A stretch of DNA of 12,500 bases from Chromera velia (Eukaryota; Sar; Chromeraceae): positions 1 to 12,500 of the forward strand of contig JAHBMJ010005902.1 of NCBI GenBank assembly GCA_018398765.1, given 5' to 3'. This document shows, piece after piece, positions 1 to 8,798 of the stretch; the stretch's first letter is position 1, and every line of letters begins with the position of its first letter. Below the pieces are notes generated by a model. It saw only the letters and a list, made by a program, of their open reading frames with translations. It was not told where the DNA came from and made no database searches. The position numbers were made by a program, and so were the translations under genes.

Positions 1-2917
1 GGGGGGGTTGGAAGCCCAGAGGAAGAGGGGGAATGTGAACAGGCGCAGGTGGGGGGGAAGGAGGGTGAGGGGCTCCGGGAGTCGGTTGTTGCCCCGGCAT
101 TGACAGAGGAGGCGGGGGGGGCTGGGAGGGCGGCGCCAGGGGGGGCGGGGGGGGCTGACACTGAGTCGCTCCCATGTGCATATGTCTCGGGGGGGGCATT
201 TGAGGTGTTGGGGAACGAAGCGGTGATGGCGGTGGAGGAGGTTGGTTGGAATTCGCCGGGACTCTGCTGGAGGGTGGGGGGGGAGGGGGAACTGTAGGTT
301 GATTCTTGTGGAGGGCGTTGGCTGCTGACTTGGACACACACGAGGAAGAGGACCCGGAAGTCTTCCTCCCGTTTTGGCGTTGGGATCTGGAGACGGAAGG
401 ACTGCCCCCGTTTGCGTTTTGTTGACGGCTGAGTTCTCTTTTGGAAAGAGAACCTGTTCTTTGGTTTGTCTGCTGCTGCTGCGGTGGGGCAGTTGAGGGT
501 CTAGGGCCTGGGGGATGAACTGTCATTGTGGGGGCAGGGGCAGAACCTACGGGGGGGGAAGAAAGGGGAGAGGACCCCTGCATGCCTTCATCAAACGCGT
601 TGGGCGTCTGCCAGTTCCTCATCAGCATTTCAATCGCAGAGGCTGAGGAGATGCCGCTGGGGTCCGAAATGGTGGAAGGAAAACCTGAGGGGGGGGATGA
701 CGGAGGTGCCATCAGGTTGTGGGGGTGCACGGGGATCTGAGGGGGCGGCAGCCAGTTGGCAGAAGACGATAGATCCCCCCCAAAATCGGTACTATCGGGG
801 GCAGTCGCACCAAGCTGCTGTTGGGTTTCCGGTGCAAGGGAGAGTCCTGCCTCCCCCCATCTGGTGTTGGCACCTTGATTGAATTTGGAGTCGGGTCTTT
901 GGCTTTGGCTGTTCTCTAGAGGGGAGGTGTGGCTCCTGCGCATCATTTCAACAATCGGGTTGCTTTGCGGGTTGGGTTCTGACAGAGATAGCTGGTCTTG
1001 CTGTTCAGAAGGGAAGCCGACAGGAAAAGGGACGAAAGGTGCAGCTGCAGCGTCTAAGTGTACCGCAGCAGCTTGAAGCATCCGAGCCCCCACCGCCCCT
1101 CCTGCTGTCATCACTGCCGACGCCGAAGAAGGCCCACTGCCGGGCACGCTGACTACAGGCATGGCAGCAGCAGCGTGGGGTTGGTATCGAAAGCCGGTGT
1201 TGACGTGTCGAAGCCCCCCCCCAACTTTCTTCCCCTCACTCCTTTCAACAGTCTCTTTCCCTTGAGAGCGATCGGAAGAGGACGACGACAGAGCCGAGTC
1301 GTCGTTTTTGAACCTCTTCTGCTGTTGATCCCGCTCACCCTCAATTATCTCCTGTTGCACGCCTTCTGAAGGCACACAGAGGTGGCCCTCTTCGCAAAAG
1401 GAGGACGAGGATGCCTCATCACGTAACTCGGGGAGTCTGAACACTACCACTTCATTTGAGTTGTTGTTGTGATTGTTGTGGGAATTTACTTCTCCGTCTC
1501 CCTCTGCTGAGTCTTTGGATCCTGCAGGGGGTCTTCCAGGATCGCTCTCCCTCTCTCGGTCGATTCCTGCCTCCGTCTCCCCGACTGAAGAGTTCAAAGC
1601 GGGGGAGGGCGCAGAGGGTGCGGGGGAGGGGCAAGCCGTCTCGAGCGGCGGGGAGATGATACCAGCCACGAAAGTGCGGGGGGGGGAGGAACCGACAGGC
1701 GAAGATCCGGGGACGATGCGGCAGCCTGAGGAGCGGCCATGTGCCTTCATCAGGCAACGATTGGCCGACTCCCCACGCTCGCTGTGTCTGTCTCCTCCGG
1801 GCCCCCGTGTAGAGCCCCCCATGCCAAAGGCATCAGAAGAACCCCCCCCGAGACCAGCACCCAGAAGCTCAGGAGGACGTATGCAGGGAACCTCGAGAGC
1901 AAGGGCGGGGCTTCGTTCGGATTCGGGGCACACAGAGATGACAGAGACAGCAATGGAAGGGGGGGCAGGGGGGAGGCGGGTAGCTGGATGGAGGCACGAA
2001 AGGGACACTTGGAGAGGATGGATAGGAAGTCTGGAAACAGTTGCGGTCTCAAGGTTCGTGCTTGTGGACGGGGTCCTTGAGTGACAGTGGGAGAGCATGG
2101 GGGAGGAGATATGGGCACTGCATGGGGGGAAGGGCCGGAGGGATGGGGGGGTGACGACGATACACCTTTCCCCCCCCATTCCAACTCCATTCTCGATTCC
2201 CTCGTCCGTCTCAATTCCTGTGAATTCGCCTGATATATTCATCTCCCCTCTCTCGTTTCTTTTCCTTTGGAACCTTTCGCCGGGGGAAGAAAGCACAGGG
2301 ACGTTGCTTGAAGAGGAAAAGGAACAAGGGGGGGCAATACCCCTGTCAGCAAGAACAGAGGCACACCTCACTTCTGTGGAAGAAGACGGGGACAGAGGAG
2401 CCGGCAGAGCTGCACGCTCACCACCAGCACAAGCCTGCTGCATCAACCCCCACGACGAACCTGGAAGGCACACCCCTTCCATCGGTCTCGCTGCACAAAA
2501 ATCACCCATCTGAGTGGCAACTTCCTTTGGAGGTGCACCAGACACCTCATCTCTCCCCTTATCACTGTTCCCTCCGAGGCCTGCAGGCGAGCACTGCCAG
2601 CTCGCTGTCGTTGCAGTGTCTGCGACCAGACCGGACAACAGGGACCGCACCGTGTCCTCGTCCTCAAACGCGAAGTCCACACCTTCATCTTCATCGCCAA
2701 TCCCACACCCATTGAGAATACCCACCCCGTCCTCAACCATCTCTCCGTCTCCGTCTCCGCGGCAGTCTGCCTCGTCTCCGAGGGAGGAGGCCATGGGAGT
2801 ACCCGCGAAGGATGCGGACCTACAGCTCCCGTCTCCCCCTCCCAATTCAGAGAGCTCAAACCTCCTCGGGTAGATCTCGGAGTAGGAACGCTCTACCATG
2901 GGACGCACGTCAAGGGC
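1..2917 (-). CDS. Giant disordered-protein exon (partial, runs off left edge)
   Basis: I translated one minus-strand frame codon by codon from 2917 to 1 and found no stop, giving about 972 residues. The exon starts after a pyrimidine tract and CACACGCAG (acceptor AG at 2918-2919). The protein begins ALDVRPMVERSYSEIYPRRF. It then has an acidic Gly/Asp/Glu patch (about 2640-2770), Ser/Pro/Gly-rich sequence, an Asn/His run (about 1460-1480), a charged Gln-rich stretch with KRFKNDD (about 1296-1330), an Ala run (about 1163-1174), a four-Gln run (470-481) and several PPPPP tracts near the left edge. Composition is that of an intrinsically disordered scaffold or RNA/protein-binding tail. Pro and Gly are largely CCC and GGG/CCC-type codons, producing the long plus-strand G runs. 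No catalytic domain is visible. Plus-strand reading frames here are shadows. The coding call is strong; the function is unknown. Confidence 0.8.
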
Positions 2918-5425
2918 CTGCGTGTGGGAGTGGAGAACCAAGAAAGGAAGGAGATCAGAAACGGAGGAGGCAGCTTGAGAGAAGACCGCACGAACACATA
3001 GATCCCTCCCTACACAACCACAGAGAAAAAGAGACAAACAGAAGCCGAGCGGAAGCCAGAGACGGAAGAAAAAACAAAAAAGCGGATACAGAAAGAGATC
3101 GAGGCAGCATCTCGAAAGCTGGAACGTACAGAAGAATGAGCGACAGAGGGGCAGGCATGTTTCTTGTTCGAGCAACCGACAAACCTCCCAGGATGAATTG
3201 GACGTTCCCCTTCCGACGGGTGGGCCTGGAGCTCGGGCAGAAGCGAGAGCCATCAGGTGGACAGGAAGTTCCGCTGCAGTGGTGGTCAATGCAGACCTCC
3301 CGGTCTCTGTCTCTGTCTCAACCTCACACCGCGACATGCCCCCCCAACATCCTTCTGCTGTTTTGAGATTCTTCGGAGAACCGTCTGTGCCGTCAGCTGC
3401 AAGTGGGAGTGACAGCTCGGCCGTGGCTGTCTCACCCAGCCCTGTGGTGGCAGAGGGATGTCCTTTCTTCTCTCCTGCACAGGGGGGAAGAAGAATAAGA
3501 AGAAGAATAAGAAGAAGAATGGACAACTTTACTTACGAACAGCGTGGCTCGAGGACTGACAGATCCAGAAAAGATATGAACTACTGAGCGGCAGGAATCA
3601 CGTGTTCTTCCCGTAGAAGGGCGAGGAGACCCCCCAAAGAAGCAAGGCTTGTGTTGCTTCACAAGGAAAAAACAAAATCGAGAAAGCGCGTCCTTCCCTC
3701 ACCTCCACGTCCTGCCCATTGGAGAGAGAGGAATTTCCGGAGGCACGCAAAACGGCCCTCACGTCCCTGTCGGCTACCCATTGAGGCCCCTGCTCCATCT
3801 GCAACAGTACGTAGGGGTTGATCTATGCATGAGAAGAGCTTCAGAGACGCGAATGTGGATGGAAAGAGATAGAAAAACGATGCAGAAAAAAGTGCAGGAG
3901 AAAGGAAGAGAAGGTGGAGGTTTCTGGCTGTTTTTTAAAATTGAACCTGGAGGGTACACAGGGACGCTCGCTTGAAGATGATGTAAATGGGCCGCTTTAT
4001 TTCCTTTCCGCTTCCCACCCACCCAACACAAAAGAAAAAAATGTGCAAAAAAACTGACGGTTCAAAGCTTTCTCGGAGGCGATCTGATGGTCATGTGTCA
4101 CCGTAGCCTGAGGTTGGGCATGAGAAGCGGCGGCCAGGGAGATAGGCCTGGCTCCTGCTTCTCCTCTTACATCCCCCAGACACCCAAGGGAGGACTCAAA
4201 CACACACTCCCGCTTATCCGAGAGAGAGAAAGCTTCCTCTGCCGTCTCTGCACCCTCAATATCGGCTTCTTCCTCTCCTCCGTCTCTTGATTCTTCCTCG
4301 CCCCCCTCAGATGCTACGAAGCCCCCCATCAGCTTCTGGACCTGCAGCTCCATCGCTGCCCCTCTCAGGCACACGAAGTATCTGTTGTCTGCCGCTTGCC
4401 GGACGGCAAAGTCCATAGGGAAGGCCTCGATGACGTAGAGCAGCTTCAGCTTCTTGCACCAGAGACGGATCTGAGAGGACACGGCCGGGCATTCAATCAA
4501 GGACGGGCAAGGAACACTCGCATGAATGTTGAAGAGAGAGGACGGACGAGTCAAAACAAACAAACATACAAAAATCAAAGTCACTGACAGAAACGACGGC
4601 GAAAACCGGACATGCACTTAGAACTTTCAGAGACGAGACGGGAGGACAGGTCCCATGCCCTCTAATGGAGAATGGATGGACAGGCAACCTCCTGACGGTC
4701 TAAGGACACAACGAGAAGAAGGGCAGGCACAGGAGAGGTGAGAGAAAAGACGAGTTTACCGGATCACGTGAACTGGCTCACGGAGAAAAAGTGCTGTCAC
4801 CCGTCTCCACCTGACTTCCTCACCGACCTTGTCATCGTTTCCAACGCTGCAGCAAGCAGGGGGCAGAAAAGGGGCGGCAGGGATCAGTCCATAGCAATCA
4901 GAATATGATGAGTTTGTCGAAGAAGAGATCGACAGCTGGTGAGGGACCGACCTTCTCAGAGAGAGACATCTGGAATCGGATGCTTGGAGCAGTTGGATCA
5001 GCCGTTCTCTGATCAGAAGCTTCTTCTCGTAGATCTTTCGCGGCTCCTTCATCATCCGTCACGCAAACACAAGGAAGAGAGGCACACGACGAAGAAGGGA
5101 CGCAGCCCGCAAGATGTGCGCGAAGATCACGCACACCAGGCAGAGCTTTGTGAAGGAATGTGGGGGCCGTGGTGAGAGAGAGAGAGAGAGGTCGACGAGG
5201 AGACACCAACCCAGGCAGGCAGGAACCGATTCAAAGCATCCTTTCGGATCGGGAAAGCTGCTGATCAGGACGGAGAGCTTACAGGAAACGACAGCGCATG
5301 AACACGACTCACTCAGTCTCGCTGCGGATATCGATCATACACAATGCGAAGCATGGTGGGAATCGGCTCACTGCATGGGCCTCTTCTTTGACAGTCTCGA
5401 TGAAAGAAGGTAGGCTCAGATGCAT
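1..5425 (-). CDS. Large spliced gene of unknown function, 3' part outside window
   Basis: This is a proposed minus-strand gene running from about 5425 down past base 1. Its best-supported exons are 4171-4470, 3703-3822, 3537-3656, 3436-3474, 3328-3396 and 1-2917. Each of these boundaries falls between codons (phase 0), and most have good GT-AG signals such as GTAAGA, GTGAGG and GTAAGT donors. The encoded protein starts with a helical, partly conserved-looking region, followed by an acidic Glu-rich linker, short exons, and a disordered tail of more than 970 residues. The 5' end is uncertain: exons near 4828-4846, 4952-5046 and 5313-5425 are candidates. The start could be the ATG at 5425 or the tandem ATGs near 5055. 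It is divergent from the oxidase gene at 5752. I do not recognise the family and assign no function. It could instead be two adjacent minus-strand genes, because the frame of the 4171-4470 exon can also run on to a TAA at 3997 that overlaps an AATAAA. Confidence 0.5.
3328..4470 (-). CDS. Middle exons of the unknown minus-strand gene
   Basis: Five exons are proposed. Exon 4171-4470 (100 codons) follows CCTCTCAG and ends before GTAAGA. It reads IRLWCKKLKLLYVIEAFPMD, continues with RYFVCLRGAAMELQVQKLMG, and then turns acidic (GGEEES, GGEEEADIEG). Exon 3703-3822 (40 codons) follows ATGCATAG and ends before GTGAGG; it begins INPYVLLQMEQGPQWVADRD. Exon 3537-3656 (40 codons, acceptor uncertain) ends before a perfect GTAAGT. 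Exon 3436-3474 is a 13-codon microexon, ERRKDIPLPPQGW, flanked by TGTGCAG and GTGAGA. Exon 3328-3396 (23 codons) reads LTAQTVLRRISKQQK and ends before GTGAGG. All junctions are phase 0, so the series joins the 1-2917 exon without a frame break. That consistency is the main evidence; the family is not recognised. The 3537-3656 acceptor could instead lie at the CAGTAG near 3580. Confidence 0.5.
3485..3522 (-). repeat. TTC/TTCTTA pyrimidine repeat in intron
   Basis: The plus strand reads as tandem AAG and AATAAG units; on the gene's minus strand this is repeated TTCTTCTTATTC. It sits directly upstream of the acceptor TGTGCAG of the 13-codon microexon and probably serves as an extended polypyrimidine tract. 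Its regularity suggests slippage growth. Confidence 0.7.
4828..5425 (-). CDS. Candidate 5' exons of the unknown minus-strand gene
   Basis: Three pieces look coding but cannot be joined with certainty. An ATG at 5425 opens MHLSLPSFIETVKEEAHA; it can end at 5372 before GTGAGC (phase 0) or run to 5313 before a GTGAGT donor (phase 2). The segment 4952-5046 reads EPRKIYEKKLLIRERLIQLL, an amphipathic charged helix, after GATGATGAAG; two in-frame ATGs just upstream (5050-5055) make it an alternative start. It ends in phase 2 before GTCGGT. A short piece from 4846, after CTTGCTGCAG, reads VGNDDK and fits in phase from the previous piece to the 4470 exon if it stops at 4828. It could also be longer, since VGEEVRWRRVTALFLREP follows in the same frame. 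Transcript data would be needed to choose. Confidence 0.3.
5174..5190. repeat. (GA)n microsatellite
   Basis: A run of GA dinucleotides. It falls in a probable intron of the minus-strand gene, where it reads as (TC)n. Confidence 0.8.
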
Positions 5426-5751
5426 GGCTGCCTTAATTCGTGCAACACAGGAATCCACTCCGTGCGAACGCTCCTTGGATTTGTTTTTCTTTCTTGAAAA
5501 GCGCTCGCGGCCTGCCTTTCCGGGGCCCGCGGAAGTTCGCCGCTACGCAGCGGGCCCATACACGGCCCAGTCGTCGTACTACGGTCGTAGAAACAGCTAG
5601 CATCATGCCGGTGCATGCCGGGGCCCTCTAGGAATGGGCACTGCCATCAGACTGCGGTACATACGCCCCAAACGGAAACTCAGTCATCCTGTACGTCGTG
5701 TGGCATGTCCGTTGGAGTTTGTCTCAAAGAGAGACGCGGCCATTCGTGACG
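5426..5751. promoter_or_regulatory. Probable divergent promoter and leader region
   Basis: About 325 bases separate the proposed ATG of the minus-strand gene (5425) from the PTOX ATG (5752). The stretch from about 5500 to 5630 is GC- and CpG-rich, with short inverted and direct repeats: GGGCCCGC, TACTACGGTCGTAG, and ATGCCGG twice near 5605-5620. No TATA box is evident in a sensible position. Position and composition suggest a shared bidirectional promoter. This is inference, as no start sites can be read from sequence alone. If the minus-strand gene starts near 5055 instead, the intergenic region is longer. Confidence 0.4.
5705..5749 (+). other. Possible short upstream ORF in the PTOX leader
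   Basis: An ATG at 5705 opens a 14-codon reading frame (MSVGVCLKERRGHS) that ends in TGA at 5747-5749, two bases before the PTOX ATG at 5752. If the transcript starts upstream of 5705 this uORF would precede the main start and could tune translation by reinitiation. A second upstream ATG at 5634 opens a frame that overlaps the PTOX start. Both matter only if they lie in the mRNA. Confidence 0.35.
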
Positions 5752-5805
5752 ATGCTGTTCGTTCTCTGGGTGCTTGGGGGGTCACTGGGCCCTTCTGCAG
5801 TCGCT
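5752..5805 (+). other. Signal peptide of a bipartite plastid presequence
   Basis: Residues 1-18 ([18 protein letters not shown]) form a hydrophobic core followed by a small-residue cleavage site, with Phe at position 19. The following stretch ([20 protein letters not shown]) is rich in Ser, Pro and basic residues with no acidic ones, as in transit peptides. An aromatic residue, usually Phe, just after signal cleavage (the ASAFAP-type motif) is established for plastid proteins of diatoms, cryptophytes and other secondary red algae. This predicts entry through the ER and then transport into the plastid. Confidence 0.75.
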
Positions 5806-8705
5806 TTCAATCTTCAGCCGTCTCCTTCCTCTTCAAGGCACTTGAGACCGCAAAACGCGCCACGAAAGCAGGAGACAGCACTTTCGACTCAGCCTGGCTT
5901 CTCTTCTCTTGATAAGGAGCTAGCTGCACGTGCTGGAGAGCGAGTGGAGACGGAAGTGTCATCAGGGTTCCTCAAGGACAGACTGACTCAGTACGGGTAC
6001 TTCACTCGGACTGCAGGTGAGTACTGCGGACGCAGTCCTGTCTGTTATTTGTGGAGCCTGCGATTCTCACAGCTCTTTCCCAAGCTTTGACGATCGCTTC
6101 TACACACGTAGAGCAAGGAAGGTCGTCTCAGGCGCTGTATCTACTTCGCCATATCTCTGTCTGCAATCCGCCCCGTCTCTTTGCAAAAAGCTCTGGCAGT
6201 ACGGATATCTTGCTGGGCGTTTGGGTGCACCTTCTCTCGGCAAAACACGCCCTTTCCCGTCTTCTGAGTGTCCACTTGCTTCCCTCTGCCTGTCTCAGAA
6301 TCCATCGGCTAACGGCTTGCACGTATTGCCCCAATTGCCCGACCACCTTTTGCCGTACATGTGCTTGTGCTTCTCCATCCGAGCTCTTGCATGGTTGTGG
6401 AAGTCAACAGAGAAAGGCATCTGTGACTTTCAAGGTTCAATCTTCATTTGATCGAATGAGTGAGCGACTGAGGGAATAAGTGACTGAACAAGTGAATGAA
6501 TGGATGGATTGACTGCCTGCCTGCCTGCCTGCAGGGAATGTGGACGCCGAGGTGAAAGCAGGAGAAGTGCCTGCAGGAGGGCTCGAGCTGGGTCTGCGAA
6601 ATTTCAAACGGGAGCTTTTGGCTCTTCGACGGTGGGTCTGTGGGTCGGTCTTGTCTGTCTATCTGCCTGCCTGCCCCTAGCTTCTATCTGTCTACGTGTC
6701 TGTCACGGTGCTACTCACGGTCGCGCCCCCCCCAGGAATGAATCTCTGTGCCAATTCATGATCTCTGTTGAAGACAGCGTACATGCGTGTAGAGATTGGA
6801 CAGGGATCCGTGGACTGATTGTCTGTCTTTCTGTCTCCCTGCCTGCAGGTCTGTTCGGTTCAACGAATACGCAGCGATTGAGGAAGAGATGAAGCCGGAG
6901 GGAATTGCGAAGGTGAGGAAGGAGAGCGAGGCCGGGAGGCAGGGATAGATAGAAGCAGTGGGGTGAATTTTCTCTCTGGCCGCAGAAGGACCGATGGACT
7001 GCACTCGGGAAGGCGGGCAGGTGCGAAGACGGAGGGGAATCGGAAAGGAAAGGGATGTCTCCTCGGATGTTTTGCTCTCTGCCCTGGACATGAAATCTGG
7101 GGGCAGACATAAAACATGAGGGCTGTTAGGTGCCACTATTACTCGAGTCTGCTGACCGGCTTTTTCTTGTCCCTTCTGTTGTTGACCTGTGCTATCCCGT
7201 CCCCACCCTTGCTGCAATGAATTTGAATGCGTTCTTAGACCCCCACTGGCATCCGTCCATCCATCTGTTGATGCATGCGCGTGGTTGGTGAGAGTGGGTG
7301 TGTGTATGTGCAGGTTGGTTGGGATGTCGGTAACTGGCTTGTGGCCAACGTTTTCCAGAAGGCAGACAAGTTTCTGGAGGAGAAGGGGATCTTCGAGGCC
7401 GTGACGCCGTCTCAAGAATTCGAGTGGCTGAAGGACGACGAAAAGTCACTGGAGAGAATCAAGGTGAGTCAGCCAAGGCAGCAGCCTACCTACCTGCCTT
7501 CTCGGTCCCGATTTGTTGCTTGGTGTCTTCCTTTCCTTTCCTTTTCTGAAGGAAGGAAGGAAGGGAAGAATGTTGGCACTTCTCTTCTCTTCTCTCACTG
7601 CCGTTTGCTCACTCACCCCTGTGGTCGTCGGGGGTTGAGATGTTGGATGTTGTTCTTTTTCTCTTTTTTCTTTTCTTTTGCTGTTGCGCTTTTTCATCTT
7701 TTTCTGTCCTCAGCTACAAACACCAGCTGGAATCTTTCTGTCTCAACAAATCATTCATCCATCCATCCACCCTTCCAACGTCACTCGCTCGCTGTCTTTT
7801 CTCTGTTTCGACTGCACAGAATTGGATTGGAAGGAAAAGAGAAAGCACCTTGCACAATTGTCTCCTTGATTGCTTCTCTGCCTCTCTGTAGAGCAACCGT
7901 GCACTGCTGGCCAAACTGAAGTTGAGCAACGAGAATTGCTGGAGACGGGAGGAGGACAGAAGGGAAGCGGAGAAAAAAGAAGGCAGACCAGATCCTTCCC
8001 CCATCGTTCTGGTGCCCTACCTCACTGTGTGCTGGCTGCTCGACTATCTCTATGACGGGAGGCCCATCCAAAGGTAAGCTCATGCTTTGAAAAGACTAGG
8101 GGGGGCACTTCAGTCGTGTGCTTCTACTCGTCAATTTCACACAGGTAGGCAGGTAGGCAACAAAAGAGGCCAAAAGAACACTACGCGGCTTTTTGTTTTT
8201 CTCTGTTTCTTCGAGTGCTTGTTTGTTCGCTCATATCTTCTGCCTGAGCGCGCTTGGCTACATGCATTGGTGCGCCTTTTTTTGAGACTGCCTCGCTGCT
8301 TGATCATTCATTATTTCGCTTGTGCCTTCATCCAACAAACCGACCAAGCAGGTTCTGGTTCCTGGAGACCGTTGCGAGGATGCCCTACTTCGCCTACACC
8401 TCCGTGCTGCACTTGTATGAGTCCCTCGGGTGGTGGCGAGCAGGGGCCGAGCTAAGGAAACTCCACAACGCAGAGGAGTGGAATGAGTCAGTGGAGGGAG
8501 AAGAGGCCCGTTTGCTTAGGCGTGAAAGGAGAGCAATTGGATTCTGCCCTGAACTGGTTTGGTCTTACCAGGCAGGTCTCTCCCTCCCTGCCTCCCTCGC
8601 TCTCTCTGTGTGTGTGTGTGTGTGTGTGTGTGAGTGTGTGTGTGTGTGTGTGTGTCTGTCTGTCTGTCTGTCTGTCTGCCTGCCTGTCTGTCTGTCTGTC
8701 TGTCC

Positions 8706-8798
<93 letters not shown>

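Noticed and set aside
1473-2513. Plus-strand open frames of 138-203 codons
   Set aside because: They lie opposite the 2.9 kb minus-strand coding exon and arise from its biased codon use; they lack domain-like sequence and splice context.
3997-4170. Continuation of the 4171-4470 exon to a stop at 3997 with overlapping AATAAA as gene end
   Set aside because: The GTAAGA donor at 4170 joins in phase 0 to a coding-looking exon at 3822, whereas the read-through peptide looks like intron translation. Kept as an alternative, not the main model.
5101-5180. Minus-strand hydrophobic frame (KLCLVCVIFAHILRAASLL) resembling a membrane segment
   Set aside because: No phase-compatible acceptor lies close by and it ends in a stop before the next coding-looking piece; more likely intronic pyrimidine-rich sequence.
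5698-5751. N-terminal extension of PTOX starting at 5698
   Set aside because: The codon at 5698 is GTG, not ATG; the first in-frame ATG after the TAG at 5629 is at 5752 and directly yields a signal peptide.
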